Shown here in pieces: positions 8,732 to 18,010 of a stretch of DNA of 64,000 bases. How positions within the stretch are numbered: position 1 is the stretch's first letter; every line of letters starts with the position of its first letter. The stretch is from NCBI RefSeq assembly GCF_018613605.1, contig NZ_JAGGPU010000010.1, forward strand, positions 185,946-249,945. The letters are read 5' to 3'. Position numbers and translations under genes: made by a program. The DNA comes from Pedobacter sp. ISL-64. Its GTDB lineage: Bacteria > Bacteroidota > Bacteroidia > Sphingobacteriales > Sphingobacteriaceae. The notes beneath the pieces are model-generated. The model worked only from the letters and a program-made list of their open reading frames with translations. It did not search any database and had not been told where the DNA came from.

Positions 8732-9820
8732 CTAAGAGGCTCTCGAAGCACTTATATTTGGGCGTTCATTCTCCAGGAAAACGAGATTCGTTGCACTGAT
8801 GTCCCGTTTAAAGAAATCATTAGCCTTGAGTTCAGTTTCAAGGAGCACATTAAGTTTATCCATAAGGGCCACGGAGTTTGGATAGTCTGGTGTAGAGGCC
8901 AATTTGACGGCATCCGATAAGATGGAAATTTTTAATATATCAAACTGTATGCTAGTGGGCTCCTGCATAAATTGAATCAACTCTGATAGAAACCGGGTAT
9001 AGTTCTGATTATAATAAAGTTCCTTGATATATATCCAGTGTGCAAGAATTTGCCTGTCAGGTGTATTGATTTTGAATCTCAAGCCTTTAAACATTTTGCC
9101 AAATACATCTTTTTCTTCCTTTGCCGATCTCCGCTCGAAATGTATCATGAGTGAAACCAGGGCATTGAAACATTCATAGGCATATCCCTCTCTTACGTAC
9201 GGAATTTCTTTCCAGACAGCTTTATCGGCAAAAATTTTTCCATACAGACAGCCTTTTTTACCATTAAATAGGTAGGACAAAAGGTCCTTTCCAAGCTGGG
9301 CACCTTTCTCCCATTGACCGCTCCGAAAAAATACCCGGGATATGTTTTTATTCTGCTCTGCAGCCCTAAAGAGTAAGGTAAACAGGCCTTGTTGAATTAA
9401 ATAATCGTTTAATATGACACATTCGAGCGAGAAATCGAAGGCTTTATCATAATTTCCTAACTTATAAAAATGCAATGCTTTCACCGAAAGCCCCCACTGT
9501 TTTGCAAAGACATACATATCTGAAGAAAGTGTTTGTTCAATTTCTTCCTGAAGTAGATCGTAGGCTTCTAAAGACGGGGCTTTGGAGCCAGCTGTAACTA
9601 TATCTTGGGCTATCGGCATAAACCGCATAGATAAAGAATGGGTTTGGTCGATAAGCTGTTGATTCCCGACCAGTCCAAAAACCTCCTTTTTCTGAAGAAT
9701 GTTCATTAACTTATTGAAGTTATAAACCATGTTTGAAACTTTGGTAGAGGCCGGAAAATGGTTGCATTTTTCCAAGAGTTTATCTAAATGCAGGTGTAGT
9801 GATAAATTGCTTTTAGTCAT
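8732..9820 (-). CDS. Unknown helical protein of the lanthipeptide operon
   Basis: 362 aa, not recognised. No signal peptide or membrane segment. The sequence is almost entirely helical, with TPR-like stretches (ALHFYKLGNYDKAFDFSLEC, then VFFRSGQWEKGAQLGKDLL), which would fit a scaffold for protein contacts. It lies 14 bp after lanC and 51 bp before the glycosyltransferase, so it is co-transcribed with the modification enzymes. A role as a chaperone, immunity or enzyme-assembly factor is conceivable, but nothing in the sequence decides between them. Confidence 0.7.
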   Translation of the reverse strand: MTKSNLSLHLHLDKLLEKCNHFPASTKVSNMVYNFNKLMNILQKKEVFGLVGNQQLIDQTHSLSMRFMPIAQDIVTAGSKAPSLEAYDLLQEEIEQTLSSDMYVFAKQWGLSVKALHFYKLGNYDKAFDFSLECVILNDYLIQQGLFTLLFRAAEQNKNISRVFFRSGQWEKGAQLGKDLLSYLFNGKKGCLYGKIFADKAVWKEIPYVREGYAYECFNALVSLMIHFERRSAKEEKDVFGKMFKGLRFKINTPDRQILAHWIYIKELYYNQNYTRFLSELIQFMQEPTSIQFDILKISILSDAVKLASTPDYPNSVALMDKLNVLLETELKANDFFKRDISATNLVFLENERPNISASRAS

Positions 9821-9834
9821 ATATCTAGTTGTTG

Positions 9835-11013
9835 TTAAGCTACCGAAAGCAGGGCATCAATGGGAGGGAGTTTGTTATCCTCACTGCGCATTAATGATAT
9901 TCCGATACCAATAATCCCCCAGCCGAAACTGATATTCCAGAGATCCCCTGCATTATTAATCCTTGTCTTGTACCCGGCATATTCATCATTGTGAATTGCA
10001 TATGAAGGAATGCTGTTATACCAGTATTCACTTGCTTTCTTAAAACGAAGGTCCTGATTCAGGCGATAAAGTTTGTCGAACGTTTCTGCCAGCCCGGCAG
10101 CACCATAAATAATGCTGGCATCCAGGGTAAGTCTGTCTTCACGTTTGCGTTCCAAGCAGTCATCTAATATTTCCTGTGCTGTTAGTTTTAAGCGGTTTTC
10201 TCCCAAAATATCCCCTGCACGATAAAGGGCATAACCAATGCCAATATCGCCATAGCAAAGCGAGAATTGTTTGCGATCATCTTCTACATCACCAATGTAG
10301 TTGGGGAAAAGGCCCTTTTCAAACCTGAACTTTTGCTTAAGAACAAAGTGGCTGGCCTTCTTTATCAGCCCGGCACAGATTTCTTTTTCTATACCTTTCT
10401 CGTAGACATTTACAAGAAAGGAAATTATCAATGCACTTCCATGTGATATGCCTAAATACACCCGGTTTCCCATTACGGGAAGTTCCCAAAAACAGTCACC
10501 ATCTAGGTCTGTTTTTGCTTTTTCCAAGATTCCCTTGACTAATCTACCAAGGTGCTCGCCAGCTTTCGATATCTTTGGATACCTGGACAGGTAATGATAT
10601 CCTGCTGCCAAGGCTCCGTTGTTTAGATCAAAGTTACCTGAGGAAATTTTGCTCTCCATCAGACTGAAAAGTACATCATCTATTTTTGACAAATAATCAG
10701 CGTCGTCCAGTTCGAGAAAGCCATTGTCATTACAAAAGGTAATGAACCTTCCCAGGTGAGCCAAATGGGAATCAAGCGAATCTGTTCTGTATAGGGGCTT
10801 GAAGTTTTCCAGGTCAAGAGCGCTTAAAGCATCCGAAAAATTTTCCTGTGCTTTGTCAATATATGAGGTGTCATTTGTGTAGCGGGCATAGTAGAAATAG
10901 AATAGCGCCTTTCCCAGAAGTCCTGTTTCGTAAGACAAACTGCCTGCGACGTCGCCCTTGGAATCAAGGACATTTTTAATTTTTTCAATATATATTCGGT
11001 TTATCTCAGTCAT
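9835..11013 (-). CDS. LanC-like lanthionine cyclase with altered zinc ligands
   Basis: 392 aa from the ATG at 11013 (a GTG two codons upstream is less likely). The alpha-toroid LanC motifs are recognisable: ISHGSA (His191), LCYGDIG (Cys253), IIYGAAG (300-306) and a C-terminal FGWGIIGIG. LanC enzymes use Zn bound by Cys-Cys-His to add cysteine thiols to dehydrated Ser/Thr. Here the first Cys is present, but the canonical Cys-His pair of the third motif is Ile302-Tyr303. Either zinc binding differs or the protein is a non-canonical cyclase or partner. It lies 12 bp after lanB. Confidence 0.82.
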   Translation of the reverse strand: MTEINRIYIEKIKNVLDSKGDVAGSLSYETGLLGKALFYFYYARYTNDTSYIDKAQENFSDALSALDLENFKPLYRTDSLDSHLAHLGRFITFCNDNGFLELDDADYLSKIDDVLFSLMESKISSGNFDLNNGALAAGYHYLSRYPKISKAGEHLGRLVKGILEKAKTDLDGDCFWELPVMGNRVYLGISHGSALIISFLVNVYEKGIEKEICAGLIKKASHFVLKQKFRFEKGLFPNYIGDVEDDRKQFSLCYGDIGIGYALYRAGDILGENRLKLTAQEILDDCLERKREDRLTLDASIIYGAAGLAETFDKLYRLNQDLRFKKASEYWYNSIPSYAIHNDEYAGYKTRINNAGDLWNISFGWGIIGIGISLMRSEDNKLPPIDALLSVA

Positions 11014-11025
11014 TTTCACTAATTG

Positions 11026-14000
11026 CTATTTCTCAAGACAAGAGAATCGTGTATCCCTTTCTTTTCTTGAGAGCTGGGATTTATAGTATTTTGTTAAGTA
11101 ATGGTATAAGACCAATTCATGAGCCCTTTGCCTGGATATGAACAACCTATTAATAAACATATGAATGTAGCTGGCAATTAACTGATTGATAATCTCTATA
11201 TTGCTTTTCTGATAAGACAGGCACCTTATTAACTCTTCTATAATCTTTTTATTAGTAAAGGATCTTTGGCGTAAACAGTCTTTAATCAACGGAAAGTTTT
11301 CCTTTGAATCATCATCCAGTATGGCTTTGATATGTGGCAGATCAATGCGAAACTTATTGTTTAATGAATACTCTAACCTCCCGATATCATCTTTGATGCC
11401 ATTGCCGAATTCATTTGTAAAAACTTCTTTCAGGCTCTTCATTATCTCTAGTTTTCCACTTAGGGAAAGTGAAAAATCATCCAATAAACTATCAATTCCA
11501 AGGATTCCCATTTGCCAGCGCATCTGTTCCTTTTTTTCGGTTTCAACTTCGTCGAGAAAATCGCAGATTGCGGTACTATCAGCACAAAATAAATCTTCAC
11601 TTCGTTCAATGGTAAGTGGACCGTAACGTTCAATCTCTCTCTCGTAGGTGTCTACGACAATATTGTGGACAACCCCCAATTCAAGGTATTTTGCAAGCTT
11701 TTCCGAAAGATCAGGCAATAACATGTGCCAGTGGATTGAGGCAGGTGATTTATGGAAACGAATGCGTAAATGCGTGTTGGGATCGTTGTAACGGATGAAA
11801 AACCATTTGTCAATAGTTTCATCCGCAAAGGCCTGCCGTGCAAAAGGGTTTATTAACTCAATGAGTAGCTTTTCAAGAGACTTACCGCCTCCATATATTT
11901 TGAGATATAACCATTCACCCCCCGGAGCGAAGCTTCTTTGTACCTCATGTGTATTCGGACTGGCAAGAATTAGCTTTTCTTTAAAAATTGGCAGCCTTGT
12001 GCCGATAGGGATGATCAGTTGATTGTTGTAACTTCCAGAATCATCTTTAACAAAGCTATTTTCGGGTAAGTTGAGATATTCAAATAAAAAGATGTCTTGA
12101 TTTTTCAACCGCCGGATTATATGGTTGCGGCACATCGCATTTTCCAGGTCAATAAACAGTTCGTTATCGGCATCCTGTGCTAACACGAGGTAGCGGGGTA
12201 AGCTGAGTTGCTTCCGGAGGCGGTCAATATACTGTTTAATCTCATCCGTGTTGCTAATTGCGCAAGTCTGTTCCTGTTTAATCATCCATCTGGCTCTTGA
12301 CAGGATGAAGTTTTTGTACTCGACTCTTGGAAGATAGGGCTCATGATGGTATTCCCGCCATTCCCAGGAAAACCCCTGGCTAACCCGTTGAGCTCTTATA
12401 TCTGATAGAAACCGATATATTGGTTGGCTGAGCTGGACATTATGCGCATTGGTTAACTGTGGCAAAATTTCTTTCCCAAGTTTGAGTGAGCGGAGAACTA
12501 CACGTTGATTCCGAACGGAAACCATTAAGTCACTGATATCAATCTGGTATTTTTTATCAACTGCTGAATTGCACAGGTAAGGTATTTCATGTTTTCTCAA
12601 AACAGGCCGAAGCACAACATTTGCACTATTTCCGTCTGGCATGTGAACGACTTCCGCAAGTATTAAATCTGGATTTGCTGATTGCTCATCCTGCATGCAT
12701 TGCAAGAGTTTCTCCTCGAGTTTCTTTTCTCCGAGCGCGAAACGACCCATCAATCTTGCGGTTGAGAAGGCATGTAATTGATTCGCTATAAATTTATAAT
12801 TTCCCTTATCAAGATCATCACTGCTTGAACAGAGCAGACTTCCAAAAATGTAGGCACTATTCCGTTGTGAAAGTTCTGAGGGCGGATTGGCGTTTATAAG
12901 GCCATCTATATCTGATTCGGTGAGGTGCAGCACATCTGATTTTTCGTTATAGAAAATCTTCATCTTTTCTGATAAAAGTTTGGAAAAAGCCGACTTTGAG
13001 GTGTGGGTGTCAGATGAAGGTGCTTTTAATGCTAATCCGGTCAGCAGGGGAAGATCTTCAGCTATGCCGCTTGTGGCAAGCCCGTACCCAATCCCATAAT
13101 CGGGATCTATTGCAATAGTCAATGGAATTTCTCTTTGCTCATATCTCGCCAAAAATTTCTCGCTAAATTCCGTGAGCTTCGATGGAGTACTGAAAGTAGT
13201 TGTTTGCCAAAGCCTGTAGGATATTTCCATGATATCTGCCAGGCGTTTAACGTTCAAATGATTTTGGTTCATTTTATAATGAAGATCTTCCTGCAGCGCG
13301 TTGATATTCCGGGTAACCAATGGTTCGAGTATTTTTTTTGCTTTTACGAAATCTGATAACTTTATGTTTTTTTTACTTATGACATCGAAGGCTTTTTTCA
13401 GAGAAATATAAACAGTATCACTAGGATCCATTTCTCCGAGGCGTAAAAGAAATTTTTTCACAAAGTCCTCCCCTGTAACAGTTGGTGTAAGTTCCGTAAC
13501 GAGCACTTGCATATCGATAAGGCGGTTTATGAATATGGAAACGCTTTGGGGCGATAGGTTCCCATCTTGAACAATAGCCTCCAGCTGGGCTATGGTCAGG
13601 CCCTCAGAAGTAGCTGTTAGCACTTTTTCAATAAACGGAGACGATGTAAGTGCACTTAATACATAAGTGCTGCGCCCATTATCAATGAGGCGTTCTACGA
13701 ATATTAACTTGTTATCAACTTTATAAATTGAGTTATTTAAATGATAAAGGGCCTGTTCCCGGATGGTACCTTTTTTAGCAACAGACTGTGCAATCTCACC
13801 AATAAAATCCATGTTGAACCGAACGTGTCGATCCACCTTTTTTTCTGCAAACTCGATTTTGCTCGGAGCTTCAGAGATTTCTCCGGTGGCACACCCTGCA
13901 AACATGCCATAGGGAGTACATCGGGTACACATTCTAGAATAATAGCGATGTAAAGAGCTGAGCATCCTGCTAAGCTTCGCCGAATCGATCTGTTTTCCTT

Positions 14001-14283
14001 TGAGCCATCCGGTAAGGGCAATGTATAAATCATTTGAGGCGAAAAAGATGGCTTCAACAAATAATGGATGGGAAAATTCTTTTTTTAAGCGGTCGATTAT
14101 TATGAGGCTGTCCGGATCTTTTTCGAGTTGGTTTAAAATATCGTTTAACCTAAATACCGATTCAATTGAAAAGGCTGGAGCCCTCAGTAAAAAAAAGTCA
14201 TATGGGAAGAATCTTTCTTCAGAAACAATAGGGATATTTTGTTTTTTATTCGCTTTCATTTGACTGGAATGATTGACAATCAT
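11026..14283 (-). CDS. Class I lanthipeptide dehydratase (LanB)
   Basis: 1085 aa from the ATG at 14283; a TTG at 14316 would add 11 residues. It is a full-length LanB: the N-terminal dehydratase domain starts with FFPYDFFLLRAPAFS, includes CTPYGMFAGCATGE and LSRARWMIKQEQ, and takes up about 700 residues. The C-terminal SpaB_C elimination domain begins near GGEWLYLKIYGG and includes RYNDPNTHLRIRFH. LanB uses glutamyl-tRNA to glutamylate Ser/Thr and then eliminates glutamate to give dehydroamino acids. It lies directly downstream of the precursor gene, separated by a stem-loop, and ahead of lanC. Confidence 0.93.
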   Translation of the reverse strand: MIVNHSSQMKANKKQNIPIVSEERFFPYDFFLLRAPAFSIESVFRLNDILNQLEKDPDSLIIIDRLKKEFSHPLFVEAIFFASNDLYIALTGWLKGKQIDSAKLSRMLSSLHRYYSRMCTRCTPYGMFAGCATGEISEAPSKIEFAEKKVDRHVRFNMDFIGEIAQSVAKKGTIREQALYHLNNSIYKVDNKLIFVERLIDNGRSTYVLSALTSSPFIEKVLTATSEGLTIAQLEAIVQDGNLSPQSVSIFINRLIDMQVLVTELTPTVTGEDFVKKFLLRLGEMDPSDTVYISLKKAFDVISKKNIKLSDFVKAKKILEPLVTRNINALQEDLHYKMNQNHLNVKRLADIMEISYRLWQTTTFSTPSKLTEFSEKFLARYEQREIPLTIAIDPDYGIGYGLATSGIAEDLPLLTGLALKAPSSDTHTSKSAFSKLLSEKMKIFYNEKSDVLHLTESDIDGLINANPPSELSQRNSAYIFGSLLCSSSDDLDKGNYKFIANQLHAFSTARLMGRFALGEKKLEEKLLQCMQDEQSANPDLILAEVVHMPDGNSANVVLRPVLRKHEIPYLCNSAVDKKYQIDISDLMVSVRNQRVVLRSLKLGKEILPQLTNAHNVQLSQPIYRFLSDIRAQRVSQGFSWEWREYHHEPYLPRVEYKNFILSRARWMIKQEQTCAISNTDEIKQYIDRLRKQLSLPRYLVLAQDADNELFIDLENAMCRNHIIRRLKNQDIFLFEYLNLPENSFVKDDSGSYNNQLIIPIGTRLPIFKEKLILASPNTHEVQRSFAPGGEWLYLKIYGGGKSLEKLLIELINPFARQAFADETIDKWFFIRYNDPNTHLRIRFHKSPASIHWHMLLPDLSEKLAKYLELGVVHNIVVDTYEREIERYGPLTIERSEDLFCADSTAICDFLDEVETEKKEQMRWQMGILGIDSLLDDFSLSLSGKLEIMKSLKEVFTNEFGNGIKDDIGRLEYSLNNKFRIDLPHIKAILDDDSKENFPLIKDCLRQRSFTNKKIIEELIRCLSYQKSNIEIINQLIASYIHMFINRLFISRQRAHELVLYHYLTKYYKSQLSRKERDTRFSCLEK

Positions 14284-14330
14284 AGGATTTGGGTAGCGCC
14301 CTCTTTTAATTAACAAGCTGTCGGTAAGAG

Positions 14331-14356
14331 GCCATGGAGCATGAATGCTCCATGGC
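14331..14356 (-). promoter_or_regulatory. Perfect stem-loop between precursor and lanB
   Basis: GCCATGGAGCAT (14331-14342) is followed after two bases by its exact reverse complement (14345-14356), giving an 11-12 bp stem. It lies 23 bp after the precursor stop and 47 bp before the lanB ATG. No T-run follows on the minus strand, so it is more likely a transcript-stabilising or partial read-through element than a strong terminator. Such an element would let the precursor be made in excess over its enzymes. Confidence 0.7.
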
Positions 14357-14379
14357 TCAAGATTACTTCACTTCCCGGT

Positions 14380-14580
14380 CTAAACGAAGCAAGTAGTAGG
14401 TCCACTGGTACAATCCCCAGAGGTTCCGCCAGAACAGTCAGTACTGCCGCCTGTGCAAACTCCTGATGTTGCTGCAAAATTTTCAACTGAACCGCCAACG
14501 ATTTCCTGTAACTGTCTTTCGTCTAGTTTTGCAATTGTTTCTCTGTCCAATGCTAGTGGATCTAGATTAATTTTTTTCAT
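14380..14580 (-). CDS. Class I lanthipeptide precursor (LanA)
   Basis: 66 aa. The leader (residues 1-30) has the Bacteroidota pattern LxLDRETIAKLDERQLQEI-VGG, with cleavage predicted after Gly30 by the C39 exporter. The 36-residue core has four Cys (42, 49, 57, 64) and 13 Ser/Thr arranged as TSGVC, STDC, TSGDC and TTC units separated by Gly-rich spacers, well suited to (methyl)lanthionine rings. The ATG follows an A-rich stretch (AAAAACAAATATC). It is 106 bp downstream of the TonB receptor stop and just upstream of lanB. It is the only precursor of this type seen in the window. Confidence 0.92.
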   Translation of the reverse strand: MKKINLDPLALDRETIAKLDERQLQEIVGGSVENFAATSGVCTGGSTDCSGGTSGDCTSGPTTCFV

Positions 14581-14686
14581 GATATTTGTTTTTAATTTAG
14601 CCTCTACTCTTTTCAGGCTTTTCGAGATACGCCTATTGTTGCGCTACAATTTTTTTTATATACCTATGTAATTTCCTTAATGAATC

Positions 14687-17041
14687 TTAATTAACCCTTT
14701 GGGTTTCTTTAAACGTGATCTGTTTTCGATTGCCTTTTACTTTAGCTTTCCCGAAGCTGTAACTCGCTGTTAAGCTAAACCTCCTGCTATCATAGTAATT
14801 GTTGTAATTCTGGATAAAAGTGCTGTAATACACTTTGCCCCTACTTACGGTACCTTTTAAAATGTCTTCTGCTGATGCGTTGAGTTGCAGCTTACCGTCT
14901 AGCAATGATACCCTGAGTCCTGCGGAAAGAAAACTTCTTCCTTCGCTGTAAACATTTCCCTGGGTAGCGGGTAAGGAGTGCCAGAAATTGGCAGTCGCGC
15001 TAAAGGTTCTATTAATTTTAAGACTGTTAAAAATATTATAGTATACAGCAGCACCATCTTCGAGCAGCACATCTGCAATAGAAGATTTTGCTTTCACAAA
15101 ATTTAAACTGACAAATTCACGGTTTTCCCACCAGGGGAAAAACTTAACAGCAAAGGTTGCCTCCAATCCACTGCTATATTGAGTTAGATAATTCCTGTAA
15201 TCAACAACTTTTAAAGCCTCATTAACTGTCACGATACGCCCGTAACCATCAACAAGTTTCTGCATATAAAGCGTTAGCGAAAACATGTCCTTATATAAAT
15301 AGGAAACTTCGGAGTTATGATTGTATGAGGGTTGCAATGTTGGATTTCCAGTAGAGTAGGTATATGGATTTGTATACCAACGGAAAGGATTAAGTGCGCG
15401 GAAGTTTGGTCTGTTTATCCTTTTAGAATAGGTTGCAGATAAGGTATTGTTTTGATTTAGCTTATAACTAAGGTAAAGAGAAGGGAATAATCTACCATAG
15501 TTCCGTTTCGTTTCATCTCCTGTGGTTGGTGAGTTGCCGTTAACAGTAGAATATTCATATCTTAAGCCTGCCTTAGCTGACCATTTCTTGCCGAAATCGC
15601 TTTGCATACTATAATAGGCGGCAAAGTTCTGTTCTGTATATTCAAATATATTGGCTTTTGTAGGGTCCAGTACAAAGCTGTCATTTAGTAAATTGAAATA
15701 TCCTACATCAGAATCATTAACAAAATTCGTGAACTTAACGCCGGCCTCCATAGAAGCCCATTTGTAAGGCAAAGTGAGATCGCTCTGTGCAGACCAGATA
15801 TTGTAATTCAATGCACTGGTATTCCTAACCTGCTCGTCAATTCCATTGCGGTTTGAAAATGTAGAAAAGTCAACTGTCGTTTCTGGCCTGGTTGAAAAAT
15901 AATTAAACCCCGAGCTCAGCTTTTTTCCCTTTTTACCCAGTTTCTGGTCATAATAGACATTTAAGGTCTGAGATAAAGAAGGATTGAAATGGTTAGAGTA
16001 AGTATTTAGAATGGAGTCAATGTTTTGAGCTGTTTTATAAACTGAGGAATTTTCAATCTGCATCTTATAGCTGGTTTTCCCAATGTCGTAGATTAAGCCA
16101 AAATTTGCTTTGTCAGTTGCCTTGTAATCCATGGAAAGGTTTAACCCAGCTCCACGCTGTATATCCTTTCGTTTGTCGCTGCTTAAAATAGAATTTTCTC
16201 CTATTACGTCGAACTCTTCAGTTGGCCTGGTTTTTCTGTAATTCTGCCTAAGCTTTCCTGAAATGGCAAATTTTTTGGATTGAAAATTTATATTTAGGCT
16301 ATTAGCATTTGCTGGATAAGTAGTTTGTGCGTAGGTAGCGCTTATATCGCCACTCCATCCCAAATTTGGATTGCTTTTAAGAACAATATTGATCATGCCG
16401 CTATTGCCCTGTGCCTCATACTTCGCCGGCGGTGTCGTTAATACTTCTATCTTTTCAACGTCGTCTGACCTGAGGGACTTCAAATAGTTGACAAGGTCTG
16501 CACCACCTATATTGACAATTCTTTCATTGATCATTATCGAAACACCACTTTTTCCTGAAATCGATATCCCACTGCCATCTACCCTAAGCATAGGTGTCAA
16601 AGCGAGCGCCTGCGTCAGGTCTGTTCCTTTGGCAGCTATAGAATTGCTTACATTAAAAACTATCCTGTCAATTTTTCGCTCCAATAATGGTTTATTTGCC
16701 GTTATTGTTACGCCCTTCAAGATCACATCTGTGCTTTTTTGCAGGTATAATGATATTGTGGTGTCTCCATATACTTTTAGGCTGGTACGTATTTCTTCCC
16801 TCCCTATAAAGCTTGCAACAATGGTATATTGTCCCGGATTAACAGCATTGAAAATAAATTTACCGTTCATATCAGAAAAAGTCGTTGTGAGGACATTGGT
16901 ATCTCTCATAAGTTTTAGTGAAACATCAGCAATAGGTCGTTTTGTTGTATCATTGATCTGACCTCGGATATTGAATTGCCCAAAACAATAGATATTAGCA
17001 AAGCAAAGGATTGTAAAAAGTAAAGTTGCGTAAGTTTTCAT
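14687..17041 (-). CDS. TonB-dependent outer-membrane receptor with carboxypeptidase-regulatory domain
   Basis: 784 aa. Signal peptide (about 1-21, cleavage near CFGQ), then an Ig-like carboxypeptidase-regulatory domain (FNIRGQINDTTKRPIADVSL, ~22-110), a plug domain (ITANKPLLERKIDRIVFNV ... GISISGKSGVSIMINERIV) and a long beta-barrel of the outer-membrane beta-barrel family-3 type ending in FKETQRVN. It is shorter than SusC proteins and has no SusD partner. It directly precedes the lanthipeptide precursor in the same direction, so it may belong to the operon, for example as immunity, reuptake or sensing receptor (inference). Confidence 0.85.
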   Translation of the reverse strand: MKTYATLLFTILCFANIYCFGQFNIRGQINDTTKRPIADVSLKLMRDTNVLTTTFSDMNGKFIFNAVNPGQYTIVASFIGREEIRTSLKVYGDTTISLYLQKSTDVILKGVTITANKPLLERKIDRIVFNVSNSIAAKGTDLTQALALTPMLRVDGSGISISGKSGVSIMINERIVNIGGADLVNYLKSLRSDDVEKIEVLTTPPAKYEAQGNSGMINIVLKSNPNLGWSGDISATYAQTTYPANANSLNINFQSKKFAISGKLRQNYRKTRPTEEFDVIGENSILSSDKRKDIQRGAGLNLSMDYKATDKANFGLIYDIGKTSYKMQIENSSVYKTAQNIDSILNTYSNHFNPSLSQTLNVYYDQKLGKKGKKLSSGFNYFSTRPETTVDFSTFSNRNGIDEQVRNTSALNYNIWSAQSDLTLPYKWASMEAGVKFTNFVNDSDVGYFNLLNDSFVLDPTKANIFEYTEQNFAAYYSMQSDFGKKWSAKAGLRYEYSTVNGNSPTTGDETKRNYGRLFPSLYLSYKLNQNNTLSATYSKRINRPNFRALNPFRWYTNPYTYSTGNPTLQPSYNHNSEVSYLYKDMFSLTLYMQKLVDGYGRIVTVNEALKVVDYRNYLTQYSSGLEATFAVKFFPWWENREFVSLNFVKAKSSIADVLLEDGAAVYYNIFNSLKINRTFSATANFWHSLPATQGNVYSEGRSFLSAGLRVSLLDGKLQLNASAEDILKGTVSRGKVYYSTFIQNYNNYYDSRRFSLTASYSFGKAKVKGNRKQITFKETQRVN

Positions 17042-17342
17042 AGTTGATAAGTTATCCTTATAAAGGACATGGGTTTTATTCTTATGTTGCTTACTTTATT
17101 TTAAAATCATACCCGAAGTTTAGTTTTTTATTATATTTAAATGTTTGGTTATCAATTTCATACATTAATACACTCAACCAAAATGTTTTTGATATATAGC
17201 CTAAAAAACGGTATCAAAAGGGTGCTTTCTGGGATAAGACATCTTAGGGATTGTTACTAACTGTCGGATAAAAAAAACTAAAAAACAACAATTAGAAAAA
17301 ACACATCGTAACTTCAATTATTCCATAAAAAATCTAATTACA
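17042..17342. promoter_or_regulatory. Divergent intergenic region driving the lanthipeptide cluster and the methyltransferase
   Basis: 301 AT-rich bases between two genes transcribed away from each other, so promoters in both directions must lie here. An inverted repeat, TTTGGTT (17144-17150) and AACCAAA (17176-17182), is centred about 120 bp upstream of the receptor start and may be an operator. The nearby LytTR regulator would be the obvious candidate, but LytTR sites are usually direct repeats. No exact TAnnTTTG element was found. Confidence 0.4.
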
Positions 17343-17894
17343 ATGGCATTTAATATAAAAAAACAGCAATTCTGGGATCACCAATACTCGACTGGACAAT
17401 GGGATGTGTTAAAATCTCCCTTAGAATACCAGAGATTTGAGGCCGTGAGGACTGTCATCTACAACCTTGAGTCAAAAAAACCTAAAGTACTGGAAATTGG
17501 ATGTGGTGAAGGACTACTGCAGCAAAAACTTGAAAAATCCAGTTATGGTTTATTTTTGGGGATCGATATCTCAACAGTCGCCATTGAAAAGGCAAGCAAA
17601 TTAACCAGTTTAAATGTAACGTACGCTGTTGAAGATATGGAGGCATATAATCCGCCAACTGATTTCGACCTGATTATCTTTAACGAATCCATCTACTATT
17701 CTCCTACGCCAATTCAGCTCTTCGAGCGGTATGCTAAGTTTTTGCGGAAGGGGGGAATGATGGTCCTTTCTATATATAAGACCACAGCAAATGACATACT
17801 CTTAAATGAAATAAACAAGTCTTTTCAACTAATGATTCAAACGGATACCACCAATGAACGGGGCACATGGTACTGTTGTTGCTATACCTTCTAA
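17343..17894 (+). CDS. Class I SAM-dependent methyltransferase
   Basis: 183 aa, short Rossmann methyltransferase. Motif I VLEIGCGEG (about residues 50-58) binds SAM; GIDIS is the acidic end of strand 2; DFDLIIFNESIYY is motif IV; FLRKGGMMVLS is the post-motif. It resembles NodS/small-molecule methyltransferases of 180-200 aa. The substrate is unknown. The C-terminus ends in an unusual Cys-rich TWYCCCYTF. It lies divergently from the lanthipeptide cluster and upstream of the two-component genes, so a role in maturing a peptide product is possible but unproven. Confidence 0.8.
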   Translation: MAFNIKKQQFWDHQYSTGQWDVLKSPLEYQRFEAVRTVIYNLESKKPKVLEIGCGEGLLQQKLEKSSYGLFLGIDISTVAIEKASKLTSLNVTYAVEDMEAYNPPTDFDLIIFNESIYYSPTPIQLFERYAKFLRKGGMMVLSIYKTTANDILLNEINKSFQLMIQTDTTNERGTWYCCCYTF

Positions 17895-18010
17895 AAATTT
17901 TGCATAAAATGATAAATCCTTAGGGCGGCCGATACTGTTCAGATATATTTTAGTAATGAAATTTAAACCAACTATATTTACCGTTTAAGCAAATTGAAAA
18001 CTTATTAATT

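Noticed and set aside
14310..14498. Minus-strand ORF of 62 aa overlapping the lanthipeptide precursor
   Set aside because: Runs out of frame through the precursor core; composition is not peptide-like, and the precursor frame has the leader and core expected.
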